The notes under the pieces: model-generated | What the model saw: only the letters and a program-made list of their open reading frames with translations | Database searches by the model: none | Told to the model about the DNA's origin: nothing | Origin: Hoplostethus atlanticus | Lineage: Eukaryota; Chordata; Actinopteri; Trachichthyiformes; Trachichthyidae | DNA: 64,000 nt | NCBI GenBank assembly: GCA_034670405.1 | Contig: JAXDDX010000052.1 | Span: 2,925,501-2,989,500 of the forward strand | Direction: 5' to 3' | Made by a program: the position numbers and the translations under genes | Shown: in pieces, positions 24,034 through 34,086 of the stretch | How positions within the stretch are numbered: position 1 is the stretch's first letter | How the letters are laid out: every line of letters begins with the position of its first letter

Positions 24034-24727
24034 CTGAGAGTGTGTACGGAGAGGAGGGGCTATTCACAGACAGGTCCGTTGTCAATGTGTTTGTGAGAGA
24101 GAGCGGGGCAAGGAGGGGATGAGCGAATCAATGCTCTGCGCGCAGCTCTACAATTAAAATAAGATTGTACCCATTTTAAATAGTAAAAAAATAGAAAATC
24201 AATATGTGTAGGTCAATGTTGATATTGTGGCGGGCCGCCACAAATAAATACTGGAGTGTGTACATACCATGAACAGAGACGATGCGGTTCCACATCGCAA
24301 ATCAAGCAGCGCTCTGATCCAACGGCTTTGAGCAGTGTCAAATTTACAGGTAGCGATTGGCAGCTCTCTGATCCAATAGCGTTGGGCATTGTGAAATTGA
24401 CAGTACTGTAGCCCAATGGTGTTGGTGGGGGCACCAGGGGGGGCGGTGCCACAGCCCTCAAGGTGGGATCACTGCTTCCTGCTTCTTGTTTGCCGCTCTC
24501 GCTGTTTTCGCCGCCCGGTGTTTTGCAAACAGCTCCGTTAAACTTCGCTCCATCTAAAACTTTAGATCACCGAATCCCACCAGACAACTACAGATTCGGT
24601 TTATTTTATGTAATTTTTTCTTTCATCCGACCGTGTCAATTTTTCCATCAGCGTATTTTTTGATCTCAGCCGCCGGCTTCCCCATACAACCCGACCTAGT
24701 CTCCCAACTACACCGGCAAGGGTAAGC

Positions 24728-25420
24728 ATGGCTTCTTGTTCTCCGTGCTCCTCTTGTGTGCTCGTTTTAGAGAGGTTGTCTGTTAGAGAGACGTGTCAGT
24801 TAGAAGCGGATAGGCCGATTACCTTAGACGAGACGGGCACCCCAGACAGTCTAGATACGTGGCCATCTAGCCGGCTCACGAGCCCTAGCAGTAGCCCGAG
24901 TGTTAGCGAAGATAGCGTAGCTCCATCGGCAGTGGGTGACGAGTTTGTCCCGGTCTCCGGACGTCGGAGAGCCCGCCGGTTCCAGACGCCAGTTGTGCGG
25001 CCCGATTCGCCACCGATGGCTAATCGTTTTACTGTTCTTGCTAGTCCCTGTGGTCGGCCCGTCTCCCCTGCTCCCCGGACCCGCCGACTGTCTCGCACCC
25101 TAGTTATTGGCGATTCCATCACCCGTAATGTTAGGCTTGAGTCGCCGGCCGAGGTTTTCTGTTTACCCGGGGCCAGAGCTACCGACATTGAGGCTAATTT
25201 AAGGGTGCTGGCGAACAATAGGTTCAGACACAAGGGTAAGAAAGAGGCAAACGGTCCACCCAGTGAGTATAGCAACATCATAGTACACGTCGGCGCCAAT
25301 GACATCAGGATGAGGCAATTGGAGGTCACCAAGCTCAACATAGCCAGGACATGTGACCTCGCTAGGAAGATGTGTCGGCATCGATTAATTGTCTCTGGCC
25401 CCTTACCTTTCGCAAAATAA
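24728..25420 (+). pseudogene. LINE ORF1 with SGNH/GDSL esterase domain
   Basis: The frame of 230 residues begins with a Ser/Pro-rich, low-complexity segment. From residue about 122 it continues into an SGNH hydrolase fold: TLVIGDSITRN holds the nucleophile Ser block and IIVHVGANDIRM holds the block III Asn. CR1-clade LINEs carry such an esterase in ORF1, where it may help membrane or RNA interactions. The final part, with the block V Asp/His, is missing because the deletion joins the frame to RT sequence at 25420. Flanking sequence has CpG-rich 5' UTR character. Confidence 0.7.
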
Positions 25421-26734
25421 CCTACTTGATCCCTTCCAATCTGGCTTTAGATCCTTTCACTCGACCGAAACTGCACTCACGTGAGTGGTCAATGACCTTT
25501 TGTTAGCTATTGACTTAACTCAACCTCAGCACTATTGCTACTTGACCTGAGTGCAGCCTTCGACACAATTGATCATACAATACTCTTGAACCGTCTTGAA
25601 CATTATATTGGTATCCAGGGATCAGCCCTTTCTTGGTTTAGGTCTTATTTACTCGATAGATCACATCGCGTCTTTTACAACAACATGACCTCAGAGTGTT
25701 GCAATATGGACTTTGGTGTCCCACAAGGCTCTGTCCTAGGACCACTGCTATTCTCTATCTATATGCTACCACTTGGTGGCATCATTCGCAAATTTGGCAT
25801 TAACTTCCATTGCTACGCCGATGACACCCAAATTTACATACCAGTCAAACCAACCGATAACACCCAATTCCAAAAACCTGCCAATTCCAAAAACCTGAGG
25901 CCTGCCTATCAGAGGTCAAATATTGGATGTCCCTAAACTTCCTACTTCTTAATGGCAGCAAAACTGAGATGCTGATTGTGGGACCAGCTAGACATAGACA
26001 CTTATTTGAGAATACTACTCTCAACTTTGATAGTTGTGTAATCTCCCAGAGCCCATGCGCTAAAAACCTTGGGGTAAAATTCGACCCTACCCTCTCATTC
26101 GAGTTGCACATTAAGGAGACCACTAACACAGTGTTTTATCATCTTCGCAATATTGCCAAAATTCAACCCATGCTAACAGAGGCAGACGCAGAAATTTTAG
26201 TACATGCCTTTGTATCATCCAGAATCGATTATTGCAATGTCCTTTTTTCGGGCTTACCTACTGGGCGCACTAAAAAAACTACAACTGGTCCAGAATGCTG
26301 CTGCCAGAATCCTGACGAAAACTAGGAAATTCGACCATATAACTCCCATTCTATCCTCATTACACTGGCTACCAATTCAGGCCAGGTGTGACTTTAAGGT
26401 GCTTTTACTTGCATATAAATCATTACAAGGGATGGCACCGTCCTATTTATCTGATTTGATTAAACCATATAAACCGCCACACGCACTCAGATCTCAGGAC
26501 GCTGGCTACCTGTCTATCCCAGCAGTCAAAAAGAAAACTGCAGGAAACAGAGCCTTTTCTTACCGGGCTCCCCATCTCTGGAACAGTCTGCCTGCCTCAA
26601 TCAGAGAGGCAGGCTCTATCGAAGTCTTTAAGTCAAGGCTAAAAACCCATTTATTCTCTCTGTCATTTGACCAGCCTAGAGGGAGTGGCTCAGTCTCTTC
26701 TCAGAGTAAGGCTAGACCAGTTAGCTCATCCTAG
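25421..26734 (+). pseudogene. LINE ORF2 reverse transcriptase (partial)
   Basis: Reading begins at DPFQSGFRSFHSTETALT (RT block 2a), interrupted by in-frame stops. It is intact over [17 protein letters not shown] and [17 protein letters not shown]. The catalytic [12 protein letters not shown] follows, near 25815. After about 25870 a short internal repeat (CCAATTCCAAAAACCTG twice) shifts the frame. The thumb and C-terminal region then continue: NGSKTEMLIVGP, KNLGVKFDPTLSFELHI, HWLPIQARCDFKVLLLAYKS and HLWNSLPASIREA. Another frameshift lies near 26270. No endonuclease domain precedes it. The copy cannot retrotranspose by itself. Confidence 0.8.
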
Positions 26735-27343
26735 CTCAGGGTCCTGCCGGATACTAGCGTCCTGCCTACATGTCCTATTCTCCTGGTCTACCTGCTCCTG
26801 TCCACTGACGCTGGTCATGTTTGTCTGTGAGAGTGTGTGTGTGTGTGGGTGTGTCTCCTATCTGTTCCAGGCTGCAGCCCGGCAGAGTTGGCGTCTGCGT
26901 GGTCCCCCCCCTCCTAGGACGATGCTGACTGAGCGGACGTTGCGTTCTCCTATCTGGGCAGTGTTGGCGCCTGCATGGTCCCCTAGTCCTATGATGACGC
27001 TGACTGAGTTGCCGTTGCTGTGATGCCGCCCCATCAGATCTGGATGTCCCACCAAAATAAACTTTTATGCATTGTGTATACGCTGCCTGCCCAAACTCGG
27101 CATCTATTGCACGCCGAACCGTCCTGGTAGGGGGATCCCTCTCTGAGTAGCCCCTCCCAAGGTTTCTCCCAATTTTCCCTATAAGGTTTTGTGGGAGTTT
27201 TTCCTTGTCCTCTGTGAGGGTCTAAGGCTGGGGGATGTTGTGTATAATAATTTATTATTTTCACATGTTGGGCACTGTGAAGCCCTTAGAGACTGTAACG
27301 GTGATTAAGGGCTATACAAATAAATGTGATTTGATTTAAACAG

Positions 27344-27866
27344 AAGGTCTCGATAAGTTAACATATCTACCTAAAGCTTAATGCAAGGGGCAAAAAATAT
27401 ACATCAATTGTTTTCAATGATCACCAGTGGTATTTTCCCCTCTGAAACGACAGAAGTAATGTACAATTTGTTCATGATATTGTGTCTGTAATTGAATTAC
27501 AGAGCCTTCTCTAAAAATCTCACAGTTCAAATGTTAACGTTGTCATTTAATATAAAAATGCACTGAAGGCAGTCCCTTAATGCCCTTCATCCACTCAGTC
27601 ATAGGCCATTAAGTGGAGTGCACACCTGAACATTGCAATGTAATTTATGTGGCATCAAACCTTGGATTTTTGTTCATTTGTTATTAAAGGTTTTGCATTA
27701 CAAGAAAATGAGCTTACCCTAAATTCTCTAATTGTGGCAGGGGCCTTTATGTGCCTCAACTGCAGAGGGTACCACACACAGCAAACTTCTTGTTCCACAG
27801 GAAACACTGGGTTATAACCAAACATGTTGACTTTCCAAACAGTGTTGTTTCAATCTTATTCTATAG
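27344..27866. other. Intron-like sequence before the Harbinger exon
   Basis: No coding frame and no transposon end is seen. It probably represents intron sequence of the Harbinger transposase gene, entered on its left by the LINE, because the left terminal repeat and first exon of that element are not found. Confidence 0.4.
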
Positions 27867-29629
27867 GACAGTGACAGGAGGGGCTTCCGTGATCTTCTGA
27901 GGATGGATGTGGAGGATTTCAACTTCTTGCTTGGAAAAGTTGCACCATTCATCCAAAAAAGGGACACTAAATTGAGAAGAGCCATCAGTGCCAGACAGCG
28001 GCTGTCAGTAACGCTACGATTCCTTGCTACTGGTAAAGAGTCAATTTCAAAACATTCTGATTGTTTAAAATACATTGTTTAGTTTTAAATACACAATAAC
28101 GTGTTCCCCTCCATAGGAGAGTCGTTTAGATCCCTGAGCTTCCAGTACCGGATTGGCTGCACTACTATCAGTGAGATAGTAATGGAGACTTGCATAGTCT
28201 TGTATGAAGTCTTGAAGGATGATCATTTGAAGGCAAGACATTTGATGTAAATAACAGACTCAGTAATCAACATAAAATCAACAAGGTGTTGTAGTGCTTT
28301 GGCTTCAGTCTTGAAGGGCTGCTATAATTTCTGCTTTTGTACTGTTAACTACTGCACAGTGTCCTGTAGCCTTGTTTTGAAAACACACACTTAATAAATA
28401 AATGCTTTCTTGTTTGCTCATAGTGCTTTCATCATAATCAAGCATCCACACGTGAAAAGTCATAGCGCTACAGCCTGCACCATAACCAAAGAGCAACATG
28501 GATAGACATGAAATTAACAACAAATTTGACCTATTTTACCTCTACACTAGTGCTCCGAAAGTATCACAGATGAAACACTTTACTGTCACCTTGCTATTGT
28601 AGAGAAGCTAATGTATTTTGAAGACTAAAATGCCTCTTCCCATTTAAGTGTATTTTGGACTTAATGAGAGTAAACATCACAGTGCTAACTTTCTGAATAC
28701 ATGTTCAACTTAAGCTTCTTGACTGGTTCTGTGGTGGGGTTATTTTCTTTTTCAGTGTAACATTACATTTTTATGGTGTTTTCCGTTTTGCACAATTAAG
28801 GGTGTGAGAACATTACATATATTGATTATATATGGTGTTTATTTTTTCCAGACACCTACAACAGAGGCAGAGTGGAGAGAGGTTGCAAGGGTCTTTCAAG
28901 AGAAGTGGCAATTTCCTAATTGCCTAGGTGCCATAGATGGAAAACACATCTACATCCAGCCACCTGCTAAGTCTGGAAGTACCTTCCACAACTACAGAAA
29001 CAGATTTTCTGTTGTACTCATGGCAGTAGTCGACGCTAACTACAAGTTTATTTATGCCAATGTTGGTGCTCAGGGAAGAGTGTCGGATGGAGGGATATTT
29101 GGCCAGTCAGACCTCCGGGCTGCCATGGACAGAGGTCTACTCAAAGTCCCCCCTGCAGAGCCACTGCCAGGCACCAACATATCTATTCCTTATGCATTTG
29201 TTGGCGATGAAGCATTCCCTCTCCGGACCGACCTGGTGAAGCCATACCCCTTCCGAAACATGGAGCATGGACAGCGAATATTCAATTACCGGCTGTCGAG
29301 GGCAAGGCGCACAGTTGAGAATGCACTTGGAATTTTGGCCAACAGATTGCGTGTTTTCCTTTACAACAATAACACTAGCTGCACTCTGTGTTCACAACTT
29401 CCTCAGGGAGAAGGCATCAGATGTCTACCTGCCCCCAGCCTTTATAGACGTGGAGGATGAGAACTACAGGATCATTCCTGGAGCTTGGCGAACGGATAGA
29501 GAACTCCCCTCTGTGGCAGCGAGCAGCACACGGAATGCCACAACCACCGCCAAAGCTCATCGAGACCAGTTGAAGGCGTACTTTCTTTCACCTGCTGGAT
29601 CTGTTTCCTGGCAGGAAAATGTGATTTAG
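27867..29629 (+). pseudogene. PIF/Harbinger transposase (HARBI1-like), near-complete but broken
   Basis: Exons are 27867-28032 (RRGFRDLLRMDVEDFNFLLG), 28117-28232 (ESFRSLSFQYRIGCTTISEI) and 28852-29629. The second intron uses AAG|GCAAG, a GC-AG intron, and phases agree. The DDE_Tnp_4 catalytic motifs are present: GAIDGKHIYIQPP (first Asp), AFVGDEAFPLRTDLVKPYP (second Asp) and RARRTVENALGIL (Glu). Near 29360-29385 a small deletion changes frame, after which LAALCVHNFLREKASDVYLP gives the C-terminus. The enzyme would cut the element's ends, normally with a Myb/MADF partner, which is encoded tail-to-tail at 29967-31484. The first exon with the start codon is missing on the left. Confidence 0.85.
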
Positions 29630-29966
29630 TTATGGAAACTTTAAGTCACCTGATAAATTTGTTCCCATGGATTAAAATGTGTGTTTAAAGAATGGATCAG
29701 AATTTTTCTTCAATGTAAACTTTTATTGAAATTGAATGTCATGCGACATCCAGACAAAAATAAATAAATAAATAAATAATACATAACTCATAATCATAGC
29801 TGCCCCTGAAAATGTGCAAATATAACAGAACAGCTGTATCATAACAAAGCCTGTAAACTTAAATCGCCAACAACAAATGGCTTTCAAGGCACAATGTGGC
29901 TGCTGAACACAAACATTTCACTGAAGCAACTGTATTTACAAAATTTACAACCTCTCCCTCTCCTGA

Positions 29967-31484
29967 TCATATTGCTCCTGTAGTGCTCTCATGTAGCTCA
30001 CTGGATGTGTTGCAGGAGGTATGTAGATGGATGGGTTTTGATATGGTTGTCCCTGCCATGGCATTTTTTTTTGGGGCTGGCTGAGGGAACTGGCTTGATG
30101 GCAGTCTTGTCTCGTTTTCCTGTGCATCATACAACATAAGGATGTTACGACGAAGTCGCATCTTGGTCACTGGGTCTTTGATTTGCTTCATTTCTGTTGC
30201 TACCTGTTTTCCAAATGTCTGATCAATATCACTGGCACCTATCAGTGTTTCAGACACATTCTTTAATATCGCAACTTTTTCTATTTCAAGTTCATCAGGT
30301 CCCCTGTCCCTTGACTTTTTTTTGGCCTTGGTGCAATATGCTCTTTCACGATTTGTTTCACGTGAGATCAGTGGAGTTGATGGTACAGCTGGAGGTGGTA
30401 AGGTGGAGGATTCTGACACATCCTCCTCTGTCTCCTGGTCTTCACCACCCTCCTCTGTCACATCTGTCAGGCTGAGGTCCAAGTCATCCAACTACAATAA
30501 AACATTTGAAATATCAGGCATAATAAGTAAGGGCATTATACATTTTGGAAAGCAGCCTATATCATTACAATTTGAAACTGAACAGAATAGAACTGTTGCA
30601 GCCTACTTACATTGAGTGTAGATTGAGACACCCAGTGGACAACAAAAGGTTGCAAAAACTGCAGGTTGTTTAAAATCCACCTCTGCCTGGGTGTTAAATC
30701 CTTGTCGCTACCACTGGGTTTTGGGCGCAGCAGTTTCCCATACTGTGTTCGGAGGGAGGCAGCTTTGGTTTGGACTTCACCAACTGTAAAGGTATTTTTA
30801 AGAAATTAGATTACCAATCTAGCCCATCCAATTGTTATATATCTATATGTTTGTCTATCCAAGCGTTCTCCATTCAGTGGTGTAAGGTAACTAAGTACAT
30901 TTGCTCAAGTACTGTACTTAAGCACCATTTTGTGGTACTTATATAATTATTTAACTAGGAACTCACATTGAGATTAAAACCTCTTTTACAAGTGAGACCT
31001 AGTAGTTAAGTACTTACTTGAGTAATTCCATTTTATGTTACTTTATACTTCTACTCCGCTACATTTCAGAGGGAAATATTGTACTTTTTACTCCACTACA
31101 TTTGATAAACTGAGTTACTAGAAATGGGCCATTCTGCATAATGAGTACTTTTACTTTTGGTACTTTAAGTATATTTTGATGCTAATACTTTTACTTGAGT
31201 AAAGTTCTGAGTGCAGGACTTTTACTTGAGTAAAAAAGGTCCCCCAAAGCTCCATTCAAGGAGATTATGATGAATGATTTCCTAGCTTTATGCTAATGCC
31301 AGTACTCACCGGGTTGCTGAAGTGCCTCTGCTATTTCTCGCCAGCATTTATCCTTTTTTGCTCTGTCGTGGTAGTCCCTCGAGGAACAGGGGTGTTGTTG
31401 CCACAGCTCGACAAACGTTTCCTCTTTTTCGTAGGTCCACCTATAGCGGCACCAACAACTCCACTCCTCTTTCGCTTCGCCATG
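29967..31484 (-). CDS. MADF/BESS-domain protein, Harbinger accessory gene
   Basis: Three exons read on the minus strand: about 31484-31310, 30783-30611 and 30491-29967, with consistent phases (1 then 0). The MADF domain spans exons 1-2: EETFVELWQQHPC, then DKCWREIAEALQQP, then VGEVQTKAASLRTQYGKLLR. Exon 3 has an acidic stretch (TEEGGEDQETEEDVSES), a basic nuclear-signal-like segment (KAKKKSRDRG) and a BESS motif (FGKQVATEMKQIKD). Such proteins bind DNA through MADF and self-associate through BESS. In PIF/Harbinger elements this second protein carries the transposase into the nucleus and to the DNA ends. The ATG at 31484 is one base out of frame with the MADF reading, so either the true start is elsewhere or the copy is frameshifted. 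Confidence 0.7.
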
Positions 31485-31559
31485 TTTGTTTATAGCGCTC
31501 CGTGCTCCTATTGGTTAAATACACGGATGAGACGGAACATGTCGTGGACGCCAAAAAAA

Positions 31560-31756
31560 ATTCTAACATGCTAGTCTTTTGTCGGGATGTCGTGAGGCGT
31601 CCCAGATGCGGCGTCGGTTGTTGTCCACTATGTCACACTACACAACATAAAACGATCGATTGTCGCACCCTGTCGTTCCCGACTCGACCCGACGCCCTAC
31701 GTCTGCCGAATCGGGCTATAATCGGCCTGATATCGTGTAGTCTGAACCCGCCATTA
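31560..31756 (-). mobile_element. Right end of the PIF/Harbinger element
   Basis: The stretch ends with TATCGTGTAGTCTGAACCCG at about 31731-31750 followed by CCATTA. Read inwards it is GGCGGGTTCAGACTACACGA, the type of end seen in vertebrate Harbinger elements, and TTA fits a 3-bp target. No left counterpart is present. Confidence 0.5.
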
Positions 31757-31829
31757 GATTAAGAATATATTCCCTCAATCTTCACCAACAAAGCTAAAAT
31801 AATATCCAAAATGTGAGACATTACATTGG

Positions 31830-33402
31830 AAATTTCTCATAATTGACACAGTAAAAAACCCTAGTTTTGTCTTTGCAAATTGTCAGAGTAGTTCTCAATT
31901 GTATTATTCACTGTCAGAATTTATGGAGCAATGTCTTTTTGTATCACCTCCACTTTCAGAAAGGAAGCCATTTCATTTTGAAATTCTGTAAAATGATACA
32001 GTAAAAATGCTTGATTTTGGGTTAGTATATAGTCAGGGTTATCCTGAACTCAAATATATCAGTCATTGTCAGAAATTATGGAGCAATGTGTTTTTACAGC
32101 ACCCCAAGTTTTAGAAAAGATGCTATTTCAAGGTAAATTTGTGGGATTTCCATGTTGAAATTCTCTAAAATGGTGCAGTAAAAGTGTTTCATATTTCATA
32201 TAGGTATATATGTGGATGCCCTGAGTAGGGATACAGTGGAACTGTAAAGAATTTATGGCAAATTATGATTTTATTAAAAGGTTAAATATTGGAAATTTAA
32301 CCGAGACAATTTCCCCAAAGGAGCCTATGGGTGATCTTAAGGTGATATTTCTCTCAAATGTTACAGTAAAAATGTTTCATATTTCATATAGGTATATATG
32401 TGGATGTCCTTAGTAGGAATACAGTGGAACTGTGAAAAACCTATTACAAATTATGATTTTATTTAAGGTCAAAGATTGGAAATATTACCGAGAGAATGCA
32501 CCACAATGAGCCTATGGGTGATTTTAAGTCGATATTTCTCTCAAATGGTACAGTAAAAAAGTTTAATATTTCATATAGGTATAGATGTGGATGTCCTTAG
32601 TAGGAATACAGTGGAACTGTAAAGAATTTATGGCAAATTATGATTTTATTAAAAGGTTAAATATTGGAAATTGAACCGAGAGAATGCACCACAATGAGCC
32701 TATGGGTGACTTTAAGTTGATATTTCTCTCAAATGGTACAGTAAAAATGTTTTATATTTCATATAGGTATAGATGTGTATGTCCTTAGTAGGAATACAGT
32801 AGAACTGTAAAGAACTTATGGCAAATTATGATTTTATTAAAGGTTAAATATTGGAAATTTAACCGAGAGAATGCACCACAATGAGCCTATGGGTGACTTT
32901 AAGTCGATATTTCTCTCAAATGGTACAGTAAAAATGTTTCATATTTCATGTGAGTATAGATATAGATGTCCTTAGTAGGAATACAGTGGAACTGTAAAGA
33001 ACTTATGGCAAATTCTGATTTTATTAAAAGGTTAAATATTGGAGATTTAACCGAGAATGCACCACAATGAGCCTATGGGTGACTTTAAGTTGATATTTCT
33101 CTCAAATGGTACAGTAAAAATGTTTCATATTTCATATAGGTATAGATGTGGATGTCCTTAGTAGGAATACAGTGGAACTGTAAAGAACGTATGGCAAATT
33201 ATGATTTTATTAAAGGTTAAATATTGGAAATTTAACCGAGAGAATGCACCACAATGAGCCTATGGGTGACTTTAAGTCGATATTTCTCTCAAATGGTACA
33301 GTAAAAAAGTTTCATATTTCATATAGGTATAGATGTGGATGTCCTTAGTAGGAATACAGTGGAACTGTAAAGAACTTATGGCAAATTATGATTTTATTAA
33401 AG
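31830..33402 (+). repeat. Satellite-like tandem array, monomer about 187 bp
   Basis: The phrase CTCTCAAATG(G/T)TACAGTAAAA recurs at 32351, 32538, 32726, 32913, 33099 and 33286, with spacing 187, 188, 187, 186 and 187. A diverged copy begins at 32163, and more decayed ones from about 31830. About 6.6 well-kept copies are present. Each monomer contains ATATTTCATATAGGTATA, GTCCTTAGTAGGAATACAGT and GCACCACAATGAGCCTATGG. The array ends sharply at about 33402 with GATTTTATTAAAG followed by unrelated sequence. No coding potential. Confidence 0.95.
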
Positions 33403-34086
33403 ATGGGGTTTGTTTGAAAGTAATTCAGAGATTTAAGTGTTTTCATTTTTTCCAGGCACGTTCTTGGTCACATTTTCGTGGTTTTCAGACAAACACACCT
33501 TCTGTGAATAACTTTTATCATATTAAGTACAATAATAAATAGTTTTAGATTGACTCTGGCTCTATTTTTCCCCTTGACTGCGTCGCTTCACCGTCTTTGT
33601 GCCGACACAGCGTCTTTACCGTAATTACACCTAGTAGACGCGCAACACAATGGTTCGGCTCACGGGCGGCTGATTTGACCACGGAGTAGCGAGTGACGGC
33701 TAGTTTGACCGCAGTTAAACAAATGGGTGGTCGGCTCATGCAATACTCGGATTGTCCTGACGCGGCGCTGTAAAAGGCATTGGACACTTTTGAGAGCAGT
33801 TTGTCATTCTTGTCCTTGCACACGTTGATACGGAAAAGGGGAAGCGCTTCAGACAAATCAAACTATTGACATGCTGGTGAAAACCTGTATGTTAAAACGT
33901 TGCTGGGTGAACGACTTCATCTTCATCATAGGCGTCATTGCATTGCATTGTATTGTATATAACGATCGGTTGAGTGGGTAAATAGACTCTTCTGAGACAG
34001 TCAAATGAACCGTGGCGCAGCTTTTGTGGAAAATATGGGAATTTGAAAACTTTACAAGCTGCGTTTACATTCGTCAGCCACCGTTC
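33403..34086. other. gemin4 upstream region
   Basis: Between the satellite and the gemin4 start codon. Positions 33570-33860 are CpG-richer, and a frame on the minus strand (33545-33856) has no recognisable domain. The core promoter probably lies in the last 150 bases, but no TATA or CCAAT box stands out. Confidence 0.4.

Larger units (their letters stand above)
24440..27343 (+). mobile_element. L2/CR1-type LINE with internal deletion
   Basis: The element has a 5' UTR-like part, an esterase-bearing ORF1 (24728-25420), then reverse transcriptase (25421-26734) and a long 3' UTR. It ends GGCTATACAAATAAATGTGA followed by TTTGATTT at 27312-27338, the usual fish L2-type 3' end. ORF1 is joined almost directly to the middle of RT, so the endonuclease and the front of RT are deleted. 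Confidence 0.8.

Noticed and set aside
28305-28523. Minus-strand 72-residue ORF
   Set aside because: Lies in the second intron of the Harbinger transposase; no domain or conservation signal.
33545-33856. 103-residue minus-strand frame upstream of gemin4
   Set aside because: Open and CpG-rich but without any recognised domain, splice sites or homologue I can name; probably chance.
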